DNA of 7,491 bases from DASRHY01 sp046765875 (lineage in GTDB: Bacteria > Actinomycetota > Actinomycetes > Propionibacteriales > Kribbellaceae): NCBI GenBank assembly GCA_046765875.1, contig JBKPSJ010000044.1:1-7491 (forward strand). The letters run 5' to 3'. Shown piece by piece: positions 1 through 7,027 of the stretch. The notes under the pieces are model-generated. The model was not told the DNA's origin, did no database searches, and saw only the letters and a program-made list of their open reading frames with translations. The translations under genes and the position numbers were made by a program. Positions within the stretch are counted from its first letter, which is position 1. The number at the start of each line of letters is the position of its first letter.

Positions 1-27
1 CCACAACCCCGCCCCGACCCGACCTAC

Positions 28-54
28 ACCGTTCTGCGACACTAACTGAACGGT
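28..54. terminator. Possible terminator hairpin after the ABC-F gene
   Basis: Arms ACCGTTC (28-34) and GAACGGT (48-54) form a perfect 7-bp inverted repeat with a 13-base loop. It lies 8 bases beyond the stop codon of the minus-strand ABC-F gene, where a terminator would be expected. No run of U follows in the minus-strand transcript, so it is not a classic intrinsic terminator. Actinobacterial terminators often lack the U-tract, which keeps the call possible but weak. Confidence 0.4.
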
Positions 55-61
55 ATTGCGT

Positions 62-1663
62 TTAGAGCGGCTCGATCGGAGCCAATCCGGTCTCGTCCAA
101 CCGCAGCCACCGGGTGATCCCGATCCGGCGCAGGAACGGTACATCGTGGCTGGCCACGATCAGCGCACCTGCGTACGCGTCGAGCGCGCTCGCGAACTGG
201 TCGACGCTGGCCAAATCGAGGTTGTTGGTCGGCTCGTCCAGCATCAGCAACTGTGGCGCCGGATCGGCCAGCAGCAACGCCGCCAGCGCGGCCCGGAACC
301 GCTCGCCGCCCGACAGCGAGGCCACCAGCTGATCGGCCGCGCGACCGCGGAACAAGAACCGCGCGAGCCGGCCCCGTCGGGTGTTGTTGTCGGCGTCCGG
401 CGCGAACGCCGCGACGTTGTCCACCACGGAGAGCCCGTCGTCGAGGAGGTCCAGCCGCTGTGGCAGCAGCCGCCACGGTACGACCGGCTCGGCCGTGCCG
501 CCGATCGGCGACAAGTCGCTCGCGATCGTGTGCAGCAGGGTCGACTTACCGGCGCCGTTCGATCCGACCAGCGCGATCCGTTCCGGCCCGCGCAACTCCA
601 GATCGCCGACCGGGCCGGACCGGATCTCGAGGCCGTGCATCCGCAGCACGATCCGGCCCGGCGGCACCACGGTCCCGGGCAGGTCGATGCGGATGTGGTC
701 GTCGTCGCGGACCAGCGCCTCGGCCTCGGTCAGCGAAGCTCTGGCCGCCTCCAGCCTGGCCGAGTGCATATTGCGCTGCTTGCCCGCCGACACCTGCGCG
801 GATCGCTTGAGACCGCCGGCGACGATCTTCGGGATCCCGCCGGCCTCCTGCTGGCGCTGGCCGTAGCTGCGGCGGCGATCGAGCTTCTCTCGTGCCTCGA
901 TCAGGTCGCGTTGCTGCCGGCGTACGTCAGCACCGGCGGCCCGCACCATCCGTTCGGTCGCCTCCTGCTCGATCGCCACCTGATGCTCGTACGCCGTGAG
1001 GTTGCCGCCGTACCAGGCGACGGCGCCGTCGCGGAGATCGCCGATCTGGTCCATCCGGTCGAGCAGCGCGCGGTCGTGGCTGACCACGAGCAGGGCACCT
1101 CGGAACGAGTCGACCGCGTCGTACAGCCGGCGCCGCGACGACAGGTCGAGGTTGTTGGTCGGCTCGTCGAGCAGCAGCACGTCCGGCCGCTTGAGCAGTT
1201 CGGCGGCCAGGCCGAGCAGCACGCCTTCGCCGCCGGACAATTCGCCGACGCCGCGGTCCAGGCCGATGCCCTCCAGGCCGAGTTCGCCGAGCGTTGCCAG
1301 CGCGCGGTCCTCGACGTCCCACTGATCGCCTACTGCGGCGAAGTGCCGCTCTTCGACATCGCCTGACTCGATCGCGGCCAGCGCCCGGCGTACTTCATCG
1401 ATGCCGAGCACCTGATCGACCCGCAGGCTGGTGTCGAGTACGAGGTCCTGCGGCAGGTAGCCGAGTACGCCCGCGTGCCGGACCGAACCAGCGCGGGGCT
1501 GCAGCCGTCCGGCGATCAACCGCAGCAGCGTGGACTTGCCGGCGCCATTGCGCCCGACCAGCCCGGAGCGAACGGGGCCGGCGGTGAAGCTGAGACCGTC
1601 GAACACGACCTCGCCGTCCGGCCATGCGAACGACAGATCGGTGCAGACGATGGAATAAGACAT
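62..1663 (-). CDS. ABC-F family ATPase (ribosome-associated, duplicated ATP-binding cassettes)
   Basis: This 533-aa soluble protein has two ABC ATPase cassettes and no membrane segment, the layout of the ABC-F family. Family members bind the ribosomal E site and relieve stalled translation or protect against ribosome-targeting antibiotics. Cassette 1 has Walker A GRNGAGKST (37-45), Q-loop near 71-73, signature LSGGE (142-146), Walker B ending LLLDEP (163-168) and switch SHD (195-197). Cassette 2 has Walker A GSNGAGKST (367-375), LSGGE (450-454), LMLDEP (473-478) and SHD (505-507). Both Walker B glutamates (167, 477) are present, so both sites look active. The linker at about 225-330 is charged and helical, like the P-site tRNA-interaction motif. 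Only about 70 residues separate the Q-loop and signature of cassette 1, so a long EttA-type arm is unlikely. The ATG start is fixed by AGGAGG six bases upstream. Housekeeping and antibiotic-resistance roles cannot be told apart here. Confidence 0.93.
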   Translation of the reverse strand: MSYSIVCTDLSFAWPDGEVVFDGLSFTAGPVRSGLVGRNGAGKSTLLRLIAGRLQPRAGSVRHAGVLGYLPQDLVLDTSLRVDQVLGIDEVRRALAAIESGDVEERHFAAVGDQWDVEDRALATLGELGLEGIGLDRGVGELSGGEGVLLGLAAELLKRPDVLLLDEPTNNLDLSSRRRLYDAVDSFRGALLVVSHDRALLDRMDQIGDLRDGAVAWYGGNLTAYEHQVAIEQEATERMVRAAGADVRRQQRDLIEAREKLDRRRSYGQRQQEAGGIPKIVAGGLKRSAQVSAGKQRNMHSARLEAARASLTEAEALVRDDDHIRIDLPGTVVPPGRIVLRMHGLEIRSGPVGDLELRGPERIALVGSNGAGKSTLLHTIASDLSPIGGTAEPVVPWRLLPQRLDLLDDGLSVVDNVAAFAPDADNNTRRGRLARFLFRGRAADQLVASLSGGERFRAALAALLLADPAPQLLMLDEPTNNLDLASVDQFASALDAYAGALIVASHDVPFLRRIGITRWLRLDETGLAPIEPL

Positions 1664-1669
1664 ACGCGT

Positions 1670-1675
1670 CCTCCT
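1670..1675 (-). promoter_or_regulatory. Strong ribosome binding site of the ABC-F gene
   Basis: On the minus strand AGGAGG lies six bases before the ATG at 1661-1663, a near-ideal Shine-Dalgarno site and the strongest in the window. Its first two bases also belong to the downstream arm of an upstream hairpin, so access to it could depend on RNA folding. Confidence 0.85.
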
Positions 1676-1707
1676 GAGGTCGGTGCCGATGGCTGAAGTG
1701 ACCTCAG
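1674..1707 (-). promoter_or_regulatory. Leader hairpin touching the ABC-F ribosome binding site
   Basis: In the minus-strand transcript CTGAGGTC (1707-1700) is followed after 18 bases by its exact complement GACCTCAG (1681-1674). The second arm runs directly into the Shine-Dalgarno sequence and shares its first AG. Such a stem would hinder ribosome loading when closed. ABC-F resistance genes are often controlled by drug-responsive leader RNAs, so this may be an attenuator. No clear leader peptide or competing stem was found. A TANNNT hexamer (TAGCGT on the minus strand, 1720-1715) would place a transcript start just before the hairpin, but its -35 region is poor. Confidence 0.45.
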
Positions 1708-1784
1708 ATGAGCAACGCTATCTCCGATCGACGGGAGTGGGACGCGGTCAACCGTAGAGCCCGGCATCGTCGCGGGCAAACGAC

Positions 1785-2465
1785 TTACGGCGTATCGGCG
1801 GCCTGGCGCAACCAGTTCTCCACACCCGCGATGTGCGCGGTCATCCAGGCCCGGGCGGCCTCGCCGTCGCCGATCTCGATCGCATCGACGATCGCGGTGT
1901 GCTCGGCCAGCGTTCGCGCGACCGCGCCGGCCTCGGTGACACCGCGCCATATCCGCGCCCGCTGGGTGGCGCCCGACACTCCGTCGAGCAGCGAGCAGAC
2001 GACGGCATTGCCGGTCGCCTCGGCGATACAGCGGTGGAACCGCAGGTCGTTCGCGACCAGTTGGTCGACGTCGGCGGACGCGTCCAGCGACTCGGTCAGC
2101 TCGCGGAGTTCGGCCAGTTGCTCGGGTTTGATCCGGCCGGCCGCGAGTGCTGCGATGCCCGGCTCGAGCAGGCGGCGTACCTCGAAGAACTGCAGGATCG
2201 ACTCGTCACGGTGCAGGTCGACCATGAAGCTCAGCGCGTCCAGCAGGTGGGCGGAGTCGAGGCTGGTCACATAGGTACCGTCGCCGTGCCGTACGTCCAG
2301 CACGTTGACCAGGGTGAGAGCCTTGACCGCTTCGCGCAGCGAGTTGCGGGACAACCCGAGCCGCGCAGCCAGGTCCGACTCCTTCGGCAGCCGGTCCCCC
2401 GGGCCGAGCTCACCGGACGTGATCATCTCCTTGATCTTGACGATCGCCTCGTCGGTCAGCGCCAT
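1785..2465 (-). CDS. GntR-family transcriptional regulator, FadR/FCD subfamily
   Basis: This 226-aa DNA-binding repressor or activator has an N-terminal winged helix (about 3-68) with the typical GntR pattern: GDRLPKESDLAARLGLSRNSLREA (in part, 23-46), then a wing with the HGDGTYV motif (60-66). The all-helical ligand-binding FCD domain follows (about 75-218). Its metal-site residues are all there in the usual order: D140 and H144 (NDLRFH), H189 (EHT) and H211, so it probably binds a metal ion together with a small organic acid. Length and start fit the family. No Shine-Dalgarno precedes the ATG, but a CATACT hexamer ends seven bases before it, so the message may be leaderless. A perfect inverted repeat spans the start codon and suggests self-repression. 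Its neighbours are a divergent unknown gene (36-bp gap) and the downstream ABC-F gene. The ligand cannot be predicted; FCD regulators usually sense carboxylates or sugar acids. Confidence 0.92.
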   Translation of the reverse strand: MALTDEAIVKIKEMITSGELGPGDRLPKESDLAARLGLSRNSLREAVKALTLVNVLDVRHGDGTYVTSLDSAHLLDALSFMVDLHRDESILQFFEVRRLLEPGIAALAAGRIKPEQLAELRELTESLDASADVDQLVANDLRFHRCIAEATGNAVVCSLLDGVSGATQRARIWRGVTEAGAVARTLAEHTAIVDAIEIGDGEAARAWMTAHIAGVENWLRQAADTP

Positions 2466-2480
2466 ACCGGCAAGTATGGC
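2461..2480. promoter_or_regulatory. Candidate GntR operator: perfect inverted repeat in the divergent promoter region
   Basis: GCCATAC (2461-2467) and GTATGGC (2474-2480) are perfect 7-bp arms separated by six bases. The repeat covers the regulator's start codon and its possible -10 hexamer, and lies about 22-41 bases before the presumed start of the divergent gene at 2502, in its -35/spacer region. A dimer bound here could block both genes. The arms do not follow the known FadR-type consensus (TNGT-N-ACNA), so the assignment to this regulator rests on position and symmetry only. Confidence 0.55.
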
Positions 2481-2489
2481 CGCTCGCTC

Positions 2490-2495
2490 TACGCT
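2490..2495 (+). promoter_or_regulatory. Possible -10 element of a leaderless transcript
   Basis: TACGCT matches the actinobacterial TANNNT -10 pattern and ends six bases before the GTG at 2502. Transcription would then begin at or next to the start codon. Only a weak TTCAGG-like Shine-Dalgarno precedes that codon, which agrees with leaderless translation. No good -35 element is visible. Confidence 0.35.
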
Positions 2496-2501
2496 TCAGG
2501 T

Positions 2502-2909
2502 GTGACCACACCCGGGTACTCGGGCAAACCGCTCGCGGCCAAGCTGGGGATCAGACCGGACCATACGGTTGCCCTGGACAACGCCCCCGCCGGGTTCGAG
2601 ATCGCGGGGCTGCCCGACGCGGTCACGCCGGTACGACGACCCGGCCGGACGGCGTACGACATCATCCTGGCGTTCTGCCCGGACCGGGCCCGGCTGTCGG
2701 GCCGGCTGCCTGCACTGCTCGACCGCACCACGACGGCCGGTGCGATCTGGGTCGCCTGGCCGAAGAAGTCGTCCGGCGTACCTACCGACCTGACCGAGGA
2801 CGGCATCCGCGAGGTAGCCCTCCCGCTCGGCGTCGTCGACGTCAAGGTCTGCGCCATCGACAACACCTGGTCCGGCCTCAAGCTGGTCCGCCGCCTCTCG
2901 AACCGTTGA
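2502..2909 (+). CDS. Conserved protein of unknown function (GYSGKPLA...WVAWPKK family)
   Basis: A 135-aa protein starting at GTG. The family is recognisable from two blocks: GYSGKPLAAKLGI (5-17) at the N-terminus and AIWVAWPKKSSGVPTDLTE (81-99) followed by REVALPLGVVDVKVCAIDNTWSGLK (in part, 103-127). I recall similar proteins in many actinobacteria and proteobacteria as uncharacterised, sometimes labelled DUF3052; I am not sure of that label. The alternation of strands and helices (HTVALDNAP, then YDIILAFCPDRARL, then GAIWVAWPKK) resembles half a Rossmann fold, like a methyltransferase core without the usual glycine-rich cofactor loop; this is inference. No signal peptide or membrane segment is seen. 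It is divergent from the GntR regulator and shares its candidate operator, so it is the likeliest regulated target. The open frame extends far upstream into the antisense of the regulator, but homology begins only at this GTG. Confidence 0.85.
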   Translation: MTTPGYSGKPLAAKLGIRPDHTVALDNAPAGFEIAGLPDAVTPVRRPGRTAYDIILAFCPDRARLSGRLPALLDRTTTAGAIWVAWPKKSSGVPTDLTEDGIREVALPLGVVDVKVCAIDNTWSGLKLVRRLSNR

Positions 2910-3019
2910 CCGCGTTTCCGTGAGCGGCTTTCCGTCTGCGTCAGCGATCGGTAACCGCCCGCGACCGCCCCGAGTGAGCTGGGACACATGAAACCGCAGG
3001 TCAACGGCCTTTGGTCTGA

Positions 3020-3043
3020 CAAACCACCGCATGTGGTGGTTTG
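3020..3043. promoter_or_regulatory. 24-bp near-perfect palindrome upstream of kgd
   Basis: CAAACCACC (3020-3028) and GGTGGTTTG (3035-3043) are perfect 9-bp arms. The six bases between them keep a central CATG, so only one base pair of the 24 positions breaks the symmetry. It lies 117-140 bases before the kgd start in the gene-free stretch 2910-3159. A transcription-factor operator is the simplest reading. A stable RNA hairpin in a long kgd leader is the alternative. No known actinobacterial regulator motif that I can recall (GlxR, LexA, NrdR, AcnR) fits. Confidence 0.55.
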
Positions 3044-3084
3044 GCGCGCCGACGCGTGGTCCTGGGCTGTAGAAGTTCTGTCCG

Positions 3085-3095
3085 GGCTATTAGCC
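3085..3095. promoter_or_regulatory. Short palindrome overlapping a possible kgd promoter -10
   Basis: GGCTA-T-TAGCC is an exact 11-bp palindrome 65-75 bases before kgd. It overlaps TAGCCT (3091-3096), which matches the TANNNT -10 pattern, but no convincing -35 element lies 16-18 bases upstream. It could be part of the kgd promoter or chance in this composition. Confidence 0.25.
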
Positions 3096-3115
3096 TTGAT
3101 GCTCGGGGTCCATTC

Positions 3116-3126
3116 CAAACCACCGC
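3116..3126 (+). promoter_or_regulatory. Third copy of the upstream palindrome half-site
   Basis: CAAACCACCGC repeats exactly the 11 bases at 3020-3030, 96 bases further on and in the same orientation. It sits 14 bases before the purine-rich ribosome binding region (GGAAGAGG, 3141-3148) of kgd. The repeat of the same half-site suggests a second contact for whatever binds the palindrome. Confidence 0.4.
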
Positions 3127-3159
3127 TACCTGACACGATCGGAAGAGGCGAACTGCCCA

Positions 3160-6100
3160 GTGGCCACCGAGCCATCGCAATCGAACCCGTTAGCAGCCTT
3201 CGGCGCGAACGACTGGCTGGTCGACGAGATGTACGAGAAGTACCTGCAAGATCCCAACTCGGTGGACAAGGCATGGTGGGACTTCTTCAAGGGTTACACG
3301 CCGGCTAAGGACTCCCGTGCCGGCACCACGACTCAGGCTACCCAGCAGGCCCAGACCCAGACGCAGCCCGCTCAGACCCAGCCCGCACAGCCTGCACAGC
3401 CGACGCAGACCGCACCCATGTCGGCCCGGCCCGCCCAGCGCCAACAGCCCGCTGCCGAGGCCCAGCAGTCCGTGACGCAAACCCAGACCGCGCCACAGAC
3501 CGCACAGACCGCACAGACCGCGCCACAGACCGCACAGACCGCACAGACCCAGGAGGCCAGCAGGTCGGCCGCGGGCCGGGGCGACGGTACGACCCCGACC
3601 GGCGGCACCGTCAACCAGCCGCCGACCGCGCAGCCCAAGTCGACCCCGGAGAGCTCTGGCGACGCCGAAACGGTGATCCTGCGCGGCGCTCCGGCGCGTA
3701 CCGCGCAGAACATGGAGACCAGCCTCACGGTCCCGACCGCCACGAGCGTCCGGCAGGTCCCGGTCAAGCTGCTGATCGACAACCGGATCGTCATCAACAA
3801 CCACCTCAAGCGGGCTCGCGGCGGCAAGGTCAGCTTCACCCACCTGGTCGGGTACGCCCTGGTCAAGGCGCTCAAGACGCTGCCGGAGATGAACTCCTCT
3901 TTCGACGAGGTGGACGGCAAGCCCACTCTGGTCAAGCCGCAGCACATCAACCTCGGCCTCGCGATCGACATGCAGAAGCCGGACGGCACCCGGCAACTGC
4001 TGGTGCCGTCGATCAAGGGCGCCGAGGACATGAACTTCGCCGAGTTCTGGATGGCGTACGAGGACATCGTGCGCCGGGCCCGGGACAACAAGCTGGCGCT
4101 GCCGGACTTCCAGGGCACCACGATCAGCCTGACCAACCCGGGCACGATCGGCACCCAGCACTCGGTGCCGCGGCTGATGAAGGGCCAGGGCTGCATCGTC
4201 GGCGTCGGCGCGATGGAGTACCCGCCGGAGTACCAGGGCGCGGCCGACGAGACGATGGCCAAGCTGGCGGTCAGCAAGGTGATGACGCTGACCTCGACAT
4301 ACGACCACCGGATCATCCAGGGCGCGCAGTCGGGCGAGTTCCTGCGCCGGCTGCACCACCTGATCCTCGGTGAGGACGGGTTCTACGACGAGATCTTCCG
4401 GGCCTTGCGGATCCCGTACGAGCCGATCCGCTGGGCCGCGGATCTGCCGCACAGCCACGAGGAGGACGTCAGCAAGCAGGCGCGCATCCTAGAGCTGATC
4501 CACGCCTACCGAGTGCGCGGTCACATCATGGCCGACACCGACCCGCTGGAGTACAAGCAGCGCAGCCACCCGGACCTGGACGTCGTCACGCACGGGCTGA
4601 CCCTGTGGGACCTGGATCGCGAGTTCGCCACCGGGTCGTTCGGCGCTGCGACCGGCCGCCGGTTCATGAAGCTGCGCGAGATCCTCGGCATCCTGCGCGA
4701 CTCGTACTGCCGTACCACCGGCATCGAGTACATGCACATCCAGGACCCCGAGCAGCGCAAGTGGATCCAGGAGCGGGTCGAGCGGCCGCACGTGAAGCCG
4801 CCGCGCGAGGAACAGTTGCGGATCCTGGCCAAGCTGAACGAGGCCGAGGCGTTCGAGACCTTCCTGCAGACCAAGTACGTGGGCCAGAAGCGGTTCTCGC
4901 TCGAGGGCGGCGAGACCACCATCCCCCTGCTCGACGAGATCTGCGAGGAGGCCGCCGCGGCCGGTCTGGACGAGGTCGTCATCGGTATGGCACACCGCGG
5001 CCGGCTGAACGTGCTGGCCAACATCATCGGCAAGTCGTACAGCCAGATCTTCCGCGAGTTCGACGGCAACATCGACCCGCGTACGGTCCAGGGCTCGGGC
5101 GACGTCAAGTACCACCTGGGCGCCGAGGGCGAGTTCCTCTCCGAGTTCGGCGACAAGATCAAGGTCTCGGTGGCGGCGAACCCGTCGCACCTGGAGACCG
5201 TCGACCCGGTGCTGGAGGGCATAGCCCGGGCCAAGCAGGACCTCCTCAACAGGGGTGCCGAGTTCCCGGTGCTGCCCGTCCTGATCCACGGCGACGCGGC
5301 CTTCGCGGGCCAGGGCGTGGTGGCCGAGACGCTGAATCTGTCCCAGCTGCGCGGGTACCGCACCGGCGGCACGATCCACCTGATCGTCAACAACCAGGTC
5401 GGGTTCACCACCTCGCCGGCGTCGTCGCGGTCGTCGATGTACTGCACCGACGTCGCCCGGATGGTGCAGGCGCCGATCTTCCACGTCAACGGAGACGACC
5501 CCGAGGCCTGCCTACGGGTCGCGGACCTGGCCTTCGAGTACCGGCAGGCGTTCGACAAGGACGTCGTGATCGACCTGATCTGCTACCGGCGTCGCGGGCA
5601 CAACGAGGGCGACGACCCGAGCTTCACCCAGCCGCTGATGTACGACCTGATCGAGCAGAAGCGCTCGGTCCGCAAGCTGTACACCGAGTCCCTGATCGGC
5701 CGCGGCGACATCACCGTCGAAGAGGCGGAGCAGGCGATGCGGGACTACCAGCAGCGGCTGGAGCGGGTGTTCACCGAGGTCCGTGAGGCCAAGGCCGAGC
5801 CCGACACCCCGCCGTCGTACGCCACCGTGCCGGTCTACCCGGACAAGCCGGAGGGCCCGGACGCGACCGCGACCACGATGGAGAACCTGAAGAAGATCGC
5901 CGACGCGTACACCACGCTGCCGGAGGGCTTCACCGCTCACCCGAAGGTGCTACCGCAGTTGCAGCGCCGCGCCGCCGCGATCACGCAGGGCCCGATCGAC
6001 TGGGGTACGGCCGAGATCATGGCGTTCGGCTCGTTGCTGCTCGACGGCAGGCCGGTCCGGCTGGCCGGTCAGGACAGCCGCCGCGGCACTTTCGTGCAGC

Positions 6101-7026
6101 GGTTCGCCGCCGTGATCGACCGGGTCACCGGTGAGACCTACATGCCGCTTCAGCACCTCGACGAGGGGCAGCAGGCACCGTTCTTCGCGTACGACTCACT
6201 GCTCAGCGAGTACGCGGCGCTCGGGTTCGAGTACGGCTACTCCGTGGCGCGGCCGGAGGCGCTGGTGCTGTGGGAGGCGCAGTTCGGCGACTTCGTCAAC
6301 GGCGCGCAGACGATCATCGACGAGTACGTCTCGTCCGGCGAGGCCAAGTGGGGCCAGAAGTCCGGCGTGGTGCTGCTGCTCCCGCACGGGTACGAGGGCC
6401 AGGGCCCGGACCACTCGTCCGCCCGGATCGAGCGGTTCCTGGCACTGTGCGCCGAGGACTCGATGACGGTGGCTCAGCCGTCGAGCCCGGCGTCGTACTT
6501 CCACCTGCTGCGCCGGCACTCGCTCGGTGAGGAGCACCGGCCGCTGATCGTGTTCACCCCAAAGTCGATGCTACGCAACAAGGCGGCGGTGTCGCAGCCG
6601 GCGCAGTTCACCCGCGGCTCGTTCCTGCCGGTGATCGGCGACGACCAGGTCACCGACCCGAACGCGATCGAGCGGGTGGTGCTGTGCTCGGGCAAGATCA
6701 CCTGGGATCTGCTGGCCCAGCGCAAGAAGGCCGAGGCGGACAAGATCGTGACCGCGCTGGTCCGGGTCGAGCAGCTCTACCCGGTGCCGATCGCGGAGAT
6801 CCAGGCCGAGCTGGCCAAGTACCCGAACCTGCAGGAGGTCCGCTGGGTGCAGGACGAGCCGGCCAACCAAGGCCCGTGGCCGTTCATGGCGCTCAACCTG
6901 ACCCCGCACCTGGGCGGCAAGCCGTTCTACCGGGTGTCGCGGCCGGAGATGTCGGCTCCGTCGGTCGGCTCGCACAGCGTGCACGTCGCCGAGCAGCAGA
7001 CGCTGATCAAGCAGGCCTTCAGCTGA
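3160..7026 (+). CDS. kgd: Multifunctional 2-oxoglutarate decarboxylase/dehydrogenase E1 with fused E2-like acyltransferase domain
   Basis: This 1288-aa cytosolic enzyme is the actinobacterial form of SucA/OdhA/Kgd. It decarboxylates 2-oxoglutarate with thiamine diphosphate and, with lipoyl-E2 and E3 partners, yields succinyl-CoA in the TCA cycle. Segments in order: N-terminal helix with FGANDWLVDEMYEKYL (14-29); disordered Q/T/A/P linker (about 55-165); E2-like catalytic domain (about 175-410) with TYDHRIIQGA, catalytic His383; then E1 (about 420-1288). E1 landmarks are AHRGRLNVLAN (611-621), NPSHLE (674-679), thiamine-site GDAAFAGQG (711-719) with NN (744-745), RRRGHNEGDDP (810-820), SRRGTF (973-978), LPHGYEGQGPDHSS (1074-1087) and the family C-terminus. 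There is no lipoyl domain, as usual. Relatives are about 1220-1270 aa; the extra length is in the linker. The GTG start has GGAAGAGG 11 bases upstream and gives the expected N-terminus. In relatives the FHA protein GarA/OdhI, controlled by PknG, inhibits this enzyme; neither gene is in the window. Confidence 0.97.
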   Translation: MATEPSQSNPLAAFGANDWLVDEMYEKYLQDPNSVDKAWWDFFKGYTPAKDSRAGTTTQATQQAQTQTQPAQTQPAQPAQPTQTAPMSARPAQRQQPAAEAQQSVTQTQTAPQTAQTAQTAPQTAQTAQTQEASRSAAGRGDGTTPTGGTVNQPPTAQPKSTPESSGDAETVILRGAPARTAQNMETSLTVPTATSVRQVPVKLLIDNRIVINNHLKRARGGKVSFTHLVGYALVKALKTLPEMNSSFDEVDGKPTLVKPQHINLGLAIDMQKPDGTRQLLVPSIKGAEDMNFAEFWMAYEDIVRRARDNKLALPDFQGTTISLTNPGTIGTQHSVPRLMKGQGCIVGVGAMEYPPEYQGAADETMAKLAVSKVMTLTSTYDHRIIQGAQSGEFLRRLHHLILGEDGFYDEIFRALRIPYEPIRWAADLPHSHEEDVSKQARILELIHAYRVRGHIMADTDPLEYKQRSHPDLDVVTHGLTLWDLDREFATGSFGAATGRRFMKLREILGILRDSYCRTTGIEYMHIQDPEQRKWIQERVERPHVKPPREEQLRILAKLNEAEAFETFLQTKYVGQKRFSLEGGETTIPLLDEICEEAAAAGLDEVVIGMAHRGRLNVLANIIGKSYSQIFREFDGNIDPRTVQGSGDVKYHLGAEGEFLSEFGDKIKVSVAANPSHLETVDPVLEGIARAKQDLLNRGAEFPVLPVLIHGDAAFAGQGVVAETLNLSQLRGYRTGGTIHLIVNNQVGFTTSPASSRSSMYCTDVARMVQAPIFHVNGDDPEACLRVADLAFEYRQAFDKDVVIDLICYRRRGHNEGDDPSFTQPLMYDLIEQKRSVRKLYTESLIGRGDITVEEAEQAMRDYQQRLERVFTEVREAKAEPDTPPSYATVPVYPDKPEGPDATATTMENLKKIADAYTTLPEGFTAHPKVLPQLQRRAAAITQGPIDWGTAEIMAFGSLLLDGRPVRLAGQDSRRGTFVQRFAAVIDRVTGETYMPLQHLDEGQQAPFFAYDSLLSEYAALGFEYGYSVARPEALVLWEAQFGDFVNGAQTIIDEYVSSGEAKWGQKSGVVLLLPHGYEGQGPDHSSARIERFLALCAEDSMTVAQPSSPASYFHLLRRHSLGEEHRPLIVFTPKSMLRNKAAVSQPAQFTRGSFLPVIGDDQVTDPNAIERVVLCSGKITWDLLAQRKKAEADKIVTALVRVEQLYPVPIAEIQAELAKYPNLQEVRWVQDEPANQGPWPFMALNLTPHLGGKPFYRVSRPEMSAPSVGSHSVHVAEQQTLIKQAFS
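3490..3549 (+). repeat. Perfect 30-bp tandem duplication in the kgd linker
   Basis: Two identical 30-base units (3490-3519 and 3520-3549) each encode APQTAQTAQT, residues 111-120 and 121-130 of Kgd. Within each unit the nine bases GCACAGACC are themselves repeated. Looser repeats of CAG-ACC/CAG-CCC type fill 3350-3420. Because the unit is a multiple of three, gain or loss by slippage changes linker length without breaking the frame. Confidence 0.95.
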
Positions 7027-7027
7027 C

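Noticed and set aside
56..1366. Long plus-strand open frame opposite the ABC-F gene
   Set aside because: It is the antisense of clear ABC ATPase motifs, is Arg/Gln-rich with no recognisable domain, and reflects high-GC codon bias on the other strand.
1746..1751. TTGACC on the minus strand as the -35 box of an ABC-F promoter
   Set aside because: No TANNNT hexamer lies 16-19 bases downstream; the nearest one is 25 bases away.
1833..2501. Upstream in-frame extension of the 135-aa unknown protein to a 358-aa product
   Set aside because: The extra part is antisense to the GntR gene and has no homology-like blocks; the family N-terminus (GYSGKPLA) begins right after the GTG at 2502.
2988..3308. 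Possible 106-aa gene upstream of and overlapping kgd
   Set aside because: No ribosome binding site, it runs through the palindrome and the real kgd start in another frame, and its sequence resembles nothing I know.
3350..3549. Repeat cluster as a CRISPR array
   Set aside because: Units are contiguous without spacers, are in frame, and encode a low-complexity protein linker.
4309..4320. Loss of the aspartate in the E2 HRxxDG motif of Kgd (HRIIQG)
   Set aside because: As I recall, mycobacterial Kgd has the same glutamine, so this is normal for the family rather than a defect.
3190..4458. Long minus-strand open frame opposite the kgd linker and E2 domain
   Set aside because: It is a shadow of kgd; its Leu/Gly/Arg repeats are the reverse complement of the linker repeats.
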